Below are positions 1-11,658 of a stretch of 64,000 nucleotides of DNA, one piece after another (the stretch's first letter is position 1; every line of letters starts with the position of its first letter). The position numbers and the translations under genes are program-made. The DNA is from Paramarasmius palmivorus. Lineage: Eukaryota; Basidiomycota; Agaricomycetes; Agaricales; Marasmiaceae. The stretch lies in contig JAYKXP010000018.1 of NCBI GenBank assembly GCA_037176845.1, forward strand, positions 310,001 to 374,000, read 5' to 3'. The notes under the pieces were generated by a model that worked only from the letters and a program-made list of their open reading frames with translations, had not been told where the DNA came from and ran no database searches.

Positions 1-1214
1 CGGATTCTGCCTTGCAATTGATTCAGGACGTGTTCGGCAACTATGTGAGTGTATCCTATCTACATATCGCAAACTTCTTGTGGTTTATCCTGATCTTATT
101 CTCAGGTTGTCCAAAAGTTGTTTGAGCATGGTACTCAGCGACAAAGAGCATTATTGGCCAGCCTTGTGGCTAAGCACATCTTCGCACTGTCCACCAACTA
201 TTACGGCTGTCGCGTGGTACAAGCTGTGAGTGATTAACCTTTCCAATAATTCCCTTCATGACGTTCTGTTAAGGCAATCGATTTTCTCCTTCCGGATCAG
301 CGACTCCTCTTCTTGCGAAAACTAGAACCATTCATGTTGGTTTGCATCAGACACCCAAACGCAAATCACGTATGTGCATCCTTTTTCTTTCATCGCGAAG
401 TCTAATGATCTTCGCAGGTTGTTCAAAAGTTAATGGAAACTGTACCTCCAAATGACCTCAAGTTCATTAGTCGGCTGCAACATAGTGTCCTGGACTTGGC
501 GGTGAATTTCTTTGGGGGCCGTGTCCTGCAGAAATCTCTGGACTCCCTTCCCTACATGCTTAACGAGCCGCTATTAGAAGCGATCCGGGATAATGCTGCT
601 CGACTGATGATAAACAGATACGGCGTAAGTGGCTATTCACGAACTCTGATAAAATACATGCTCATGGACACTTATGTGCAAAGAACTATGTGGTTCAACT
701 TCTCCTTGAGCGCGGAACACCATACGACATTCAGGTGATCGCTGAAAACACCTTTGGCTCCTTTGTTGACCTAGCTCGACACAAGTACGCATCTAACGCA
801 TGCGAAAAGCTGCTGCTGGTGGCGGACCCTGCAACTAGGCGCATCCTCGTAGACGAAATTTTGACCGAGTACACTGGAGTACCATATCAGCCCCTTACTG
901 CCATGATGAGCAATGGCTACGGAAGTGAGTATTGAGTCGCCCGATGCAGCCCATAATTGATTTAGGTTTCTAGATTATGTACTACAGCAAGCTATACAGG
1001 TCGCCGACTCAGATCAACGTGCTGTCCTAGTCACGCGAGTCCGTTTACAACTACCCTATTTGCGCCAGCTCGACTGGATGCCACCCGAAGAACTAGCAGC
1101 TTTCCGGCGACATTTATTCGCAGGTTTGTTGATGAAATTGCTTGACCTGTGATCTTTATTGACAAAGAATTGTCTCCAGTGCAACGCTTGGTTGATATGT
1201 ATAACGAGTCTTGA
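1..1214 (+). CDS. Pumilio (PUF) family RNA-binding protein, 5' end cut by window
   Basis: This gene encodes the C-terminal part of a PUF repeat protein, a family that binds 3' UTRs of mRNAs in the cytoplasm and usually represses or destabilises them. Exons read 1-44, 106-225, 274-369, 418-624, 684-924, 974-1123 and 1180-1214, and all junctions keep phase (first full codon at base 3). Repeat signatures recur: GNYVVQ/GNYVLQ-type helices, YYGCRVVQ, HPNANHVVQK, FFGGRVLQK and HKYASNACEK. The second paralogue at 6444-9050 has the same internal exon lengths (120, 96, 207, 241 nt), which supports the model. Two introns appear to end in AAG instead of YAG (273 and 683). The last intron (1124-1179) is inferred; without it the frame stops at about 1152. 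No disabling mutation is seen in the visible part. Confidence 0.9.
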
Positions 1215-1551
1215 TTCTTGAAGCTTGAAGCTTCAGTTGCAGGTTCATTTTTACTTTTATTTTGTACATGTCTCATATGTCGCGTCGTAAATACATAGCG
1301 AGGACCTAGTTATCATGCAACAGCTAGATCTACATTTCTGGACCTTGATTGCGTTCGATAGCTCTTCCCGAAAGGTCCGCGCTGTTCGGTCCGACAGTAC
1401 CGATGAATTGAACCATTGACACAATCGGCACTTGCTCTTGACACGCAATGTTGCAACTTGTCTGCTCGTTATCTGCAACACTATTCGAACAAGTAAGGTA
1501 ATTCTTTGATTATAACAAGCAAGATATCCTTGTTCTGACAAGCTCTACAGA
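1215..1551. other. intergenic, nothing recognised
   Basis: Spacer between the PUF gene and the next plus-strand gene. It may contain the promoter and an unlocated first exon of the 1552-2378 gene. A short ATG-started exon candidate at 1448-1492 ends in a GTAAGG donor but does not join the next exon in phase. Confidence 0.4.
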
Positions 1552-2378
1552 ACAGAACTACTTGCGGACAACGTGACTGCCAATCCTTATGTAGACGTGG
1601 CAAACGCTTTCAATACTTCCTTCTCTGCATTTCCTAAAACGTTGGAGGCGATACCAGGCTCACCTTCGCGAGACGTGGTCTCGGACTTTAGCGCAGCTGT
1701 CTGGCCGGCATGCCGCAATACCCCTCAAGATAAACTGATCAACCAGATGCCGTTGAAAACAAGTCAACGCAAGAGCCAGAGCTTGGACATAAGGATGACG
1801 AACCTGGTACCATATAAGTGCACAAAGACTTCAGTAAGTACTTACATAGTCATTCCGGAACTGGTGTTAGATTAAATCGAGGGACAGTTGCAGCAGCGTT
1901 TAGCGCCGTTGGACATTCCTCAAACCAGCATGTCAACCTCTCGAGTCTCTCGTCCACCAGTGAGTCAGGGAACTTGTAGTCCAATGGTCATAGTTCAGAG
2001 CTCAATGGCACCCCATTACAGCAACGAAGACTCAGCCTATCCAACGAGCAGCAACGCCGCCACGCCTTCTTTAATGATCCTTGGATTGACAGGGCCTCGC
2101 TGGATGCTGAGAGTGTCGTCTGTAATGCTTGTAATCGCCAAATTACGCTTGAGAAGGGCAGAAAGTATTACCCGCTAAACTGGAGGAGGCATCGTTTACT
2201 ATGCTTGTGTATACGGAACGAGAGGGAAAAGGAAGGGTTGCCGCCAGTGAGTATATCTTGAGCCTTTTGCTACTAAATACTTACTTCTGCTTACCAGGAT
2301 GATGGCTATTGGCTTGATTACGATGCTACCATTTTGCACGCAGGGAAACGGAAGCGGCAAAAAAACAACTACGCATGA
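1552..2378 (+). CDS. small zinc-finger-like hypothetical protein (5' end unresolved)
   Basis: Plausible exons are about 1552-1833, 1888-1959, 2001-2246 and 2298-2378 (TGA at 2376-2378), joined by GTAAGT and GTGAGT donors. The third exon encodes a C-x2-C motif (VVCNACN), a basic stretch, an invariant-looking W and then H-x3-C (WRRHRLLC). This C2HC-like module is, to my knowledge, common in small basidiomycete proteins of unknown function. The C-terminal exon is lysine/arginine rich (GKRKRQKNNYA), which suggests a nuclear role, but that is inference. No convincing start codon was found, and the intron 1960-2000 is only 41 nt with an unusual acceptor, so the 5' half is uncertain. I do not recognise a specific family. 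Confidence 0.45.
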
Positions 2379-3303
2379 ACGTCCTTCAACACTGTCGAAC
2401 ACTTTGTACTCATTTTGGTTTAACCGCCCTTTCATCGCTCAATGAGCACCTAATCATTATTGGCGCATATGCCAGCTACCTGTTCCTCGTTGCTATCAGC
2501 TGTGTTTAGCGCTCGTCGAGCGCTCGTTGAATGCCTGTTTTTTGACCACCTTATCCTTGATATAATCCTTGAATACTAATGCCAATGCTTCCTATACCTG
2601 AGATTTTACTGCGCATTTTTAACTACTCTTGGATCTCCTGTAACTCTGCTGTGGGTGCAGTACTACCCTTGCAATGCTTACGGTTGAAATTCGTTGGCTT
2701 GGTCTCGCGGAATTGACGGGTAACAAAACCAAGTAGCGCCCGGATTCAGACGCCCATATTACAAGCATTCTGAGGTATTGCTAGAGTACCTATATTACTA
2801 GCAACCGTCACCAATAGCAAAGTACTAACAAATGACTTGAAGGATTGCTGCGGCAACTTGGTATGTATGCAGAGTTGCAGCTGAGTCATTTCAAGATAGT
2901 GGTCTGCAACGCACCAGCTACAGGCAGCATATCGATGCTCTGTGGTAAAATGCTGCAAATCGCTTGGTGGGAAAGGGGTGATTTAAAAGTTGATACATTA
3001 ATCGACACAGTAGCAAAGGCGAGAGTAATTCTACAACGAGCATATCGATACACATTACCCTTGTTCGAATGGCAAAAATCCCGAGAAAATGAAAGCACAG
3101 GAGTAATGAGGAGCAATTGACAAACAAGAAAACACCAAAGAGCTTCAGAGGGTTTGCGACTTCAAAAACAAGCAAAACAAGCAAAACTAATCCAGGCTAA
3201 CGTAAGAGATTTCGCCGGATGTGCGATCCACCTCGTGCTTGACCGACTAGAAAAATTCCCGCACCGCGGTATCAGAAGAAGAGCAGGGAAGTGAGCCCGA
3301 ATG
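2379..3303. other. intergenic, nothing recognised
   Basis: Both strands were read. Short open frames are present but have no codon structure, splice logic or recognisable motif. This is the shared 3' flank of the convergent genes ending at 2378 and 3304. Confidence 0.4.
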
Positions 3304-5380
3304 CTAACTCACAGAATCGAAAGTCCGAACCGGATCAGTCACATAATCTCTTTTAATAATGTCCGGAATGGCCTGTAAATGAGTAAGGATAGAAAGTGGG
3401 AAATGACACATTGAACACGCACTGGATCGGCAGCAATAACAGACCCGAGGGACCTACTTCTCAGCTGCCCACCGCTCTCTGATTCTGATATGGTGGGAGC
3501 GAATTGAAGAGTGGCAGACCTCACAAATGAAGGCCGGTTGCTACCGCGGGTAACAGCTGGAGACCTGCCGAAGTTGAGGATACTAGGAGGTCCAGACATA
3601 GAAGGTGAGCCAATAATAACTTGTAGAAATAATGCAGACTTACGCGGAAAAGAAAGAACTGGTGTGGACTATATGGCAAACAGCGGAAGTAAGCCCGTGA
3701 AACCAACTTCAAAGACACCAACTCACGGCGAGCCACCACAGAAAGGAAGGCTACATGCACTAAAGTGTCTGGTACAGTGAATAGCTAAGCAAGCGGCTTC
3801 AGTTCAAAAGTGGGGAAAAAGCGAGCAAAGAACATACTACTACGAGTCCCAATGCAGCGAAAACCCTACAAATAAAGGGGCCGCACATTAGCGAGATACT
3901 AATGGGCTAGAGGCAGCTACCCACGAGGTAAATATGCCTGCACTAATGCAGAAAATAGCCAATCTGTTCACGAAGGCCCCGCGACTGCTGCTGAGATCAT
4001 AAGCGGTGTACACAGGCCAAATATCAATAGCTTTAAATGTACCTTCCTCGCCAGTTTACCGAATATTCCACCCACAGATACCCAGCAATGCTGAGAGTAA
4101 TAGCAATATTGCTTGCCAACGCTAAACTATTGACCACCTGGAAAAGAACCTAGCAGCATTGATGAATTAGCCCATTATTAGGTGCAGTTTCACGAATTAC
4201 TTACTTGTAGACTCTTCAGTTCAGCGTACGTCTTCATCGCCCATCTAAGTGTCAACGATAGAACCAAACAAATTGCGGCCTTGAGGAAATACCGTCACTC
4301 ACGAACGAATAAAATAGACTGACGCGAGTGTTCAGTATTGCAATTGGCATGCAACACGGAAAAATCACGCACCAAGGGCAGTAACGAATGCCGAGCCCAC
4401 GATCGGTAACTAAGAACCATCAATACAGACCATTTGAAGACACTAGTACAAAGATACTTACCGCTATAATCGTGGCTAGCGTCTTTGCTGAGCGCCTGCT
4501 TGGCAAAGTAGCCACGTGCCTGGGTCCCCGATCAGTGAGCTTCAACAAAGCGCTGCAACGGAAAGTTGAGTGCAAGTAAATCATATGTAGGCAAGAAACT
4601 TACATCTGGGTCAGAATGGCAATCAAGGACTAGTGTGTTCGTGATCATCAACCTCAATATCGCTTGCAAGTGGCGAGATACTTACATTGAACAAAACGAC
4701 CAGCTACAAGTATGTGATTCCTTAGCATGCTTCAAACAAGACAACGAGGAATAATGCTGACAAGTTGGCTCCTGGAAACATAACACCGCGAACCATGAGG
4801 CAGTGCCACCAAAGAGGTAGTGCAACTCACCAAACCAAACCATCGAGGAAGGAAGGGCTCGAAAAATTCACGACCAGAAAGGTGTATAACCAGTGTGAAA
4901 TTAAGACTTGGTGTCCGGTGTCCAACAAGCTAACACAGAGAGTGGATCCTCAGAACCAGGCGATTATCTTGTGTCGAAAAGCAGCGAGTCTTACAGAACG
5001 AGTGCCACCTGTGCAATACAGTCAGTAATCATCACCTAGTAAACAAATTACTCCTTGTACCCACCGCAAACTTGAAGACCAAAGGGTCACGTTTCCAGTA
5101 AACCTATGCAGTATCAAAATGTGGCTGATTCACACTTATTTAACATACCTGCAAGTAGTGCCAAGCTTGGAAACAGTCGATTCCCCATAAGCTGCAGCAC
5201 AGCAGCAGGTTAGCAGCGATGCTATTGATTTGGAAGATCCCCTACGCAGCTGCGACGATCGTGCCAATGTATAATGCGCCCGCCTAAAAGTTGTATAAGC
5301 AAGTAAAAAGCAATCACCAAAAAGATACTGACCGTTAAATCAATAGAAGAGAGAGAAAGAGATGCAGTAGCTACTGCCAT
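3304..5380 (-). CDS. DUF6534-type multi-pass membrane protein, many micro-exons
   Basis: No long reading frame exists here, but the minus strand carries a phased series of short exons. Those I can place are 5333-5380 (start MAVATASLSLSSIDLT), 5246-5283, 5149-5191, 5065-5103, 4995-5008, 4831-4929, then several between 4771 and 3700, and 3644-3668, 3423-3582 and 3304-3372 (stop). The product reads GALYIGTIVAAALWGIDCFQ, YWKRDPLVFKFA, DTGHQVLISHWLYTFLV, RWAMKTYAELKSLQ, GAFVNRLAIFCISAGIFTS and VARLHTSSFFSA. This matches, in order, the landmarks of the agaricomycete DUF6534 family (seven membrane helices, function unknown). The C-terminal tail is hydrophilic and Ser/Arg rich. The exons near 4.5-4.8 kb are the least certain; the donor after the exon starting at 4771 is weak. 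It is likely an intact gene, but decay in the middle cannot be excluded. Confidence 0.72.
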
Positions 5381-6443
5381 ACGAGTCGATATTGGGATCA
5401 GAGAGTGTGTTGAAATGAGGATGAAGAGAGGAAGAGGAAATGGAGGGGAAGTGGTTGGCCGCTCCTTTAATATAATTGAAGTGAATGCCGCTGGCAAACT
5501 CAAAAGTTCTCGTAACATTCGATTTAGGAATTCCATCATATTTCCTGTCAACAGCTGCGGGTACCGCATACGTAACACTGGCAAAGCCCTTTGGCACCGC
5601 CCATTCTTCCTTTCCCTTTTCCTACTGCTACTCTTCTCATCAATTGACCTTTAAATCATCACGGTTGATGATGTGCCACCAAGATAGTAGGGACGGGAAG
5701 AAGTTGAACAAGCCTCCAATGAGCTATCAACAATCTACTAGCGATATCTGGATCACGTAAATATTACTCCAAGGCGCGCACAACGATAATCGGATACTGC
5801 AGTGCTTCAAGTTGCCTCGACCAAGCAGCTTTCGTAGTGTACCAACAACTGTTTGCAGAAGCAACTAGGCCTACCTTATGTGATTAACTACTAAGTTTTC
5901 AGTAATTGGACGAGCATCCCACCCGGAAAAGAAAAGGAAGCTCTTTCCAAATGGCTGTGATCTCGTTGCGAAGTCTCTTTTAGGAAAGTGAGGTAACAAA
6001 CTGAATTGACTCGAGATCACTTAAACGTTCTCACGCGCCTCTTGTCCTCCGCCCTCTTGAAAGTATCCTTGTTTCTCAGGTTGAACAAAGACTGAAGATC
6101 GGTGAGCACTATAAATTCTGTCTTGAGTTGCACAGCTACTAACAGGCATAGCAGAAGTTCCTGGTCTACAGTAATTGTTCACTTCACCACTCGTCGAGTT
6201 TGCAGCCACCTGCCCTCCTGGTTCGTCCAACTAGGAAAACTCGTCATTGATTCTTGTACTTTGGTTGGTAAGAGCTGAATTTTGCATAAATTTCTCGAGG
6301 ACTTTTTTGCTTCTCCGGCGAAAGAGCGACGTTGCAAAGGGTTGACCTTAGACCTGCAGCTTTTCAGCACTGCGCCACATCATACTAATTTACCTTCGTC
6401 CACTAGCATTTTTTGAGACCACTATTAAACACAAGCTACAATC
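5381..6443. other. divergent intergenic region, nothing coding recognised
   Basis: Sits between the start of the minus-strand DUF6534 gene (5380) and the start of the second PUF gene (6444), so it should hold both promoters. Minus-strand open frames at 5222-5597 and 6021-6370 have no splice logic or known motif and are treated as chance. Confidence 0.4.
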
Positions 6444-9050
6444 ATGTCCACTGGGACTGGGAATAACGCCTCTCCGCCACCGGTAAGTTCACTGCCTATG
6501 ATCAAAGCCAATAATCTAATCCGTACACTCAGGACAAGCTGACTTCGAGTCAAATTCTATCCAACAATCAATCATCAGTCGGTAATTTACAAGGAACTTC
6601 AACCCTCCGAACCCGACTCAGAAATAATGCAGTCACCCGAAAGAAATACACCAGTAATCCTGGTCACCAGTATACGAACGATCTAGAAAGTGCTCCACTG
6701 GTGAGTGACTAATAAACAATCTAGGCATCTGGGTAACATATGCAGCGCGTCACTCAGAACCATGCACCGTCTCATCCGGCTCCTAGGACTGAAATGGTTC
6801 GTACTCTGTTTCCATTGATCTCTTCTTTTGAGTTAATTTGCTCTCTGCAGTATCAGTCGATAGAAAGCACTCAAAGTGCAGTGGTGTCAACTGAAATGCA
6901 TAACCAAGGCTCATACTCAATCGGCGGCGGAACTACCAGTAGTGGAGATTTATACTTCGCGAACACCAACGATCGCAACGCTGAGGATGACCAAGTCGTC
7001 TGGAGACCTAGTATTCAAGCTCAACCCCGTCACGGTCCGGAATTCCTAAGCATCGGTACCTTCCCTGCTCGCGGTGGAATACTTCATGAACGTATTTCCC
7101 AGGAAGTCACTTCTTCTGCCATCCACTCCGATTCACGAGCCTTAAACGAATCGCGTTCCAATCATTCGATGGCCTCGTCCGAAAGGATACCGTTAAGACA
7201 AGAGCAAAACCCGATCCATAATTCCAGCGGGAACCCCAACGTCTCCGAAGTCATTGCTGAACGTCCACGGGCCTTTCAACATGCGATTCCCCCAGGTCTT
7301 GCTTGCTCAAGTTATACTCCGCAACCACAACCCAAGCAGTTCACTTGGAACGCGTTTACCCAGCCGCAAAATTTGGCGCGGCAAACTTATCACTCGGTAT
7401 GTGCGGTCAAAATTCCTGCGTCGGTTAAAGCACTGACCTTCAACCAGCCCCTGACACAGTTCCCTAGTCCATATAATGGTTTCTTCGCGCACACGCCGAC
7501 TCCACACCTGAACCCTAGTGCTTCCTTTGGTCATGGCGCCCCTTTCCTACATTGGACGCCTTTCACTAACACTTTCACGGCCCCAACACTACCCACTCCA
7601 GACACTCGAAGCCCGAAACTGGTAGCATTCCACTCCAGTCAATCCACAGACACATGGGCACTAACGGTAATACCCCTTTGAATGATTTGTCTGCAAGTAC
7701 TGAACAAGATGGAAACAGGATATTGTTGGTCACATTGCTGAGTTCAGCTGTGATAGATATGGCACCCGCTTCGTACAAGACAAACTATCTATTTGTTCCA
7801 GTGAACAAAAACGTGTCATATTCAGCGAACTAGTACCAAACGCCGCCCTTCGCGTGATGTTCGATGCATTCGGGAACTTTGTGCGTGATGATCTTATCAA
7901 GTTGTGACAGACCTGGGCTAACCGATAATGGTCATGTCAGGTCATTCAGAAATTATTTGAACAAGCCACCCAAGCACAAAAGATCCAGCTGGCTTTGAAT
8001 ATGTCAGGCCATATATTCGACTTGAGTGTCGACCAATATGGATGCAGGGTAGTACAAAAGGTGATTTCAAGTCACATCTCATGTATCGCATATGAGGACT
8101 CATCCTTCCTGATCTCACGAAGGCCCTTGAGCACATCTTACCTGATCAGCAGCTTGAATTTCTTCGAGAACTAGAACCCCGTATAGATTATTGCCTGCGA
8201 CATCCCCAGGCGCACCATGTACGTGACCGATTATCCTACCGAAATTCATAATGACGTCCTTTCTTTTCAGGTCATCGAAAAATTCATCGCTGTTCTCCAA
8301 CCAGGAGACCTTAGTTTCCTCCACGTCATTGAAAACTGCGCGGCGGAGCTCGCTACAGATCACTTTGGCTGCCGGGTCATCCAGAGATGCATAGAATGCA
8401 TTCCTCGCAGAATAATTCCTTCTTTCTTCGACGAGCTACACGATAAAACTGGATTACTTATTGATGATCAATACGGGGTGCGTCTTGACTTCATAACTAC
8501 AAACTGAGTCTGATCGCCAACCTTACGACCAACTAGAACTACGTGATGCAATGCATTTTAAGCCATGGCAATCAGTACGACAAAGCCACCGTCATCGCAA
8601 AAATCCGAGGTCAAATGGTCAGACTCGCACACAACAAGTACAGCTCGAATGTATGCGAGAAGGCACTCACCGTGGCAAATCCTGATACACGAGCTGGACT
8701 CATCAACGAATTTCTTGCTTCCGCGGAGTCCCCAAACGAAACCCCGGTGAGCTTGTTGGCTAAAGACCATTATGGGAGTCAGTCGCATTCACCCGTCGAA
8801 ACTGTTAAAACCTACTAACGACAGTACTTCAACAGACTATGTCCTCCAGCGAGCAATTGCAGTAGCCAACACAGATCAAAGGGAACAACTACTAGCACGG
8901 GTCCGCGAAGGATTGCCCGTGAATCGTCACTCAAGAATAACCAACCAGCGACTTTTGGGTAGTCAGTAGTTCATTGATGATACCCTTTTGCTCGTGACTA
9001 ATTATTCCCTACCTCTAGTTGAACGCCTTCTCGACAACTTCAACCTGTAG
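6444..9050 (+). CDS. Pumilio (PUF) family RNA-binding protein, full length
   Basis: Eleven exons: 6444-6482, 6533-6700, 6746-6796, 6851-7666, 7719-7880, 7941-8060, 8123-8218, 8271-8477, 8537-8777, 8836-8958 and 9019-9050. They give about 684 residues in a continuous frame. The N-terminal 360 residues are low complexity (Ser, Pro, Gln, Asn) as in fungal PUF proteins. The PUM homology domain follows, starting DIVGHIAEFSCDRYGTRFVQ and continuing through AFGNFVIQKL, DQYGCRVVQK, HPQAHHVIEK, HFGCRVIQR, NYVMQCIL, HNKYSSNVCEK and NYVLQRAI. PUF proteins bind defined 3' UTR elements and recruit deadenylation or repression factors. The 54-nt intron 6797-6850 lacks stops and could be retained. One acceptor is CGAAG (8122). 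The penultimate donor (GTAGTC at 8959) is weak; ignoring it gives a stop at 8969. Confidence 0.92.
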
Positions 9051-9402
9051 TTATGCTAATTCAACGCTTTCCGGAACGCGGAAAGCGTGTCTTGTTTTCT
9101 CTTCCATTCACTTGTATCATTGCTACCCCTTTGAGTAATTTCTTTCTTTGACAGTCTTACGACTGGTCCTGCCCTTCCTCTTCAATTTCGCCGACTTGGG
9201 ATTGTTGAATGGATCTGTAGATCGATTATCATTTGCTACCCGTGTCTGTCATATTACTCCATATAAACATTAACATACCGATCCCTGAATCGCGATTGCC
9301 TGGCAGTGCGTGTGTTTCTTGGGAACGCGCGTGAGAAATAAAAATAAAGACTGCAATAAAGGGCTGTGGCTAAGCGCAAGCTTCCACGCCTTGACCCAAA
9401 CC
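9051..9402. other. intergenic, nothing recognised
   Basis: Three-prime flank of the PUF gene and presumed promoter of the F-box-like gene at 9403. No gene or repeat was seen. Confidence 0.4.
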
Positions 9403-11086
9403 ATGTCGGCCAACCAAACCCACCACCAGCCAGTGGTACGCATGATGATTCCTATCGACAACAGATGCACTAACGACACATTTCTCTATACAGGGGTGCA
9501 AGTTCGCCGATAATATGCCTTTAGACCTATGGCTACGCATATGGAAGATGGCAATCAAGTCTTCCTTCTTGGAACGTACCAAAATGCCACTATTGCTACG
9601 TCTGCAGTTGGTTTGCCACGAGTGGAGGGAAAATGTTTGCAAACGAGCATTTTTGTGGACCTATGTCAACATCGGTGACTTGGATAACTTCGCTCTTCGC
9701 TTCGTAAAGCACCAGGTCGAGAAATCCGACGACGCCTTCCTCCATATCAATCTCAGCAAATTTTGCATCAACTTGTCGATGGACACGGACTATCATGATT
9801 CACCTGGGATCAACGCACTCCTCGGAGCCAGGCCACGCTGGAAGGCAGTGTCCATTGACCTTTCACATCCCAGCGATCTCCCGCGAATATTGTTCGCAGA
9901 TGTCGACAATCTTCCCAGTCTTCGTCGTTTCGAAGCAAAGTTTTCATTCAGCGTTACCAAGGAACTCGCTATTACCGTCTTTCAGTGTCTTTCCGGATGC
10001 TTACAACTCAGAAAGCTCGAATGGCACGGTCGAATCAACAGCGAAATCGCCGACGGGCCCTTTATCCATAGCACACTCCTTACCCTGTTCGGAACTCGTC
10101 TCTCTACCATTACGGGTATATCCATGTACTTCGTTTTGGATAGCGACTTCCTGGGGATGCTGCGGGCATGCACCAACCTAACAACGATTAACATCCTCGC
10201 CCTGTTCATTCCAAACGAGGGTCCCCCGACATCTCGTACCACAAACATCGTCACCTTGCAGCGAGTGACGCGACTCAGGATCGGAGGTTACAACTCTGAT
10301 CGAGCACTCCTCCTGCTATACCTATCTGTTCCAGATGCCACAGAAGTGCACTTTGGCGGGTCATATATCGACTTGGAGCCTCTGCGGCAATTCTTGACAC
10401 GCAACTCACCAATCATACGCGAATTCAATGTCGTCCTCCCAGAAGACTATCGATCCGACCACATAAACGCTGTCCATGATTGCATCGCCATAACTGGGAA
10501 ACATCTGAAGCGATTGGGTCTTCTCCAGTCGTCAAGTAATGCAGTAGCCTTCCCATCGACGTATAATGCGAAGGAAGCCATCGTGCTCCCGGTACTCTCG
10601 ACGCTGACTCTCAAATGCGAATATCACTCGGGCATCATGCTTCATCCCCCGCTTCTCAACAGGCTGCTTACGCCAGCGCTGACGCATCTTCTAGTCGAGT
10701 CAGCCGGTCCGTGTCTCGCAGACATCACCATGTTCATTGGCAGATCCCGTTGCCCGTTGCAGTTTATTCAGGTGTCCCTCCACGCATGCGACGAGCATTG
10801 GTTGGATCCGCTACTAGCAGCGACGCCGTATGTGGAATGGGGCCAGTTCAATAGAAAGCAAGCGTCCAAACTAGTCAAACGACTTTCGCAACACAACAGC
10901 TCCACTGGATATCGCTTTTGGAAACACCTGCGACACTTCCGATTCCTTTTTGACAGCGAGGAAAGGAGCGGGGACGAGAGACCGCTCGCCATAGACGCCC
11001 TCGCACGAGCTCGCCCCACCGTCAGAATCATGGAAGGATACGCGTTTTGCAATTCAGTGATGGAGATGGATAATGCGTGGTTTTGA
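9403..11086 (+). CDS. F-box-like protein with LRR-like C-terminus
   Basis: Two exons, 9403-9435 and 9494-11086, give 541 residues (start MSANQTHHQPV, then GCKFADNMPLDLWLRIWKMA). Residues about 18-60 fit a degenerate F-box: an MPLDLWLRIW start, then LLLRLQLVCHEWRENVCKRA and an LW. The rest has the loose leucine-rich pattern (LRRFEAKF, LRKLEWHG, LTTINILAL, LKRLGLLQSS) of the very large agaricomycete F-box/LRR family. Such proteins usually act as substrate receptors of SCF ubiquitin ligases, but no target can be inferred. The ATG at 9515 is an alternative start. The gene looks intact. Most copies of this family are lineage-specific paralogues, and this one sits alone. Confidence 0.75.
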
Positions 11087-11658
11087 GATTGCAGGGGTAA
11101 TTTCTTGATTTCTTGGAAGCGATTCACTATATGGCCGTTCTTTTATGATTGAATTTGTGTAATTAGCCCCTTCAAAATTTATAGAACAAAGCAATAATAC
11201 GATTTCGACCTTCATCCACAAGCCAAGAAACCGCAAGAGATCCTGTGGCATTCCCGACGTTTGAGGTCTAGACGTAGACCGTAAGGTAGGGTCCACAATC
11301 TCGGTCAAAGCATGGCGAAGAGACCAAGACCAGACGTGTCATTGACGATCGAGGCTGGGGTCTTCGCCGAAATCTTTTCAGACTTGGGGACTTTTGGAGG
11401 CGCGCATAGGTTGCAGAGCATCTAGTGTAGGACTCGAGGAAGGTCGTTACATGGGGTAGCAAGGGATAATTTGTCCAGCTTCTTAATGAGGCTCAGCCTA
11501 GAGAAAACATACTTGTGTCGTTCCATGTACACGAGACAGATTGCGAGGCTTTGCCTATAGCTCACAATATCACGGAGGACGGTAGTATCTGGTGAATGTC
11601 GTGGTGCTTGTAAGTCTACGATTGTGTTTGTACGTGACATAGTAACATACTAACAAGA
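11087..11658. other. convergent intergenic region, nothing recognised
   Basis: Three-prime flanks of the F-box-like gene (plus) and the oxygenase-like gene (minus). The minus-strand open frames at 11054-11640 have no motif or splice logic. Confidence 0.4.

Noticed and set aside
5222..5597. Minus-strand open frames near the start of the DUF6534 gene
   Set aside because: They read through the first intron of that gene in the wrong frame or cover its 5' untranslated region.
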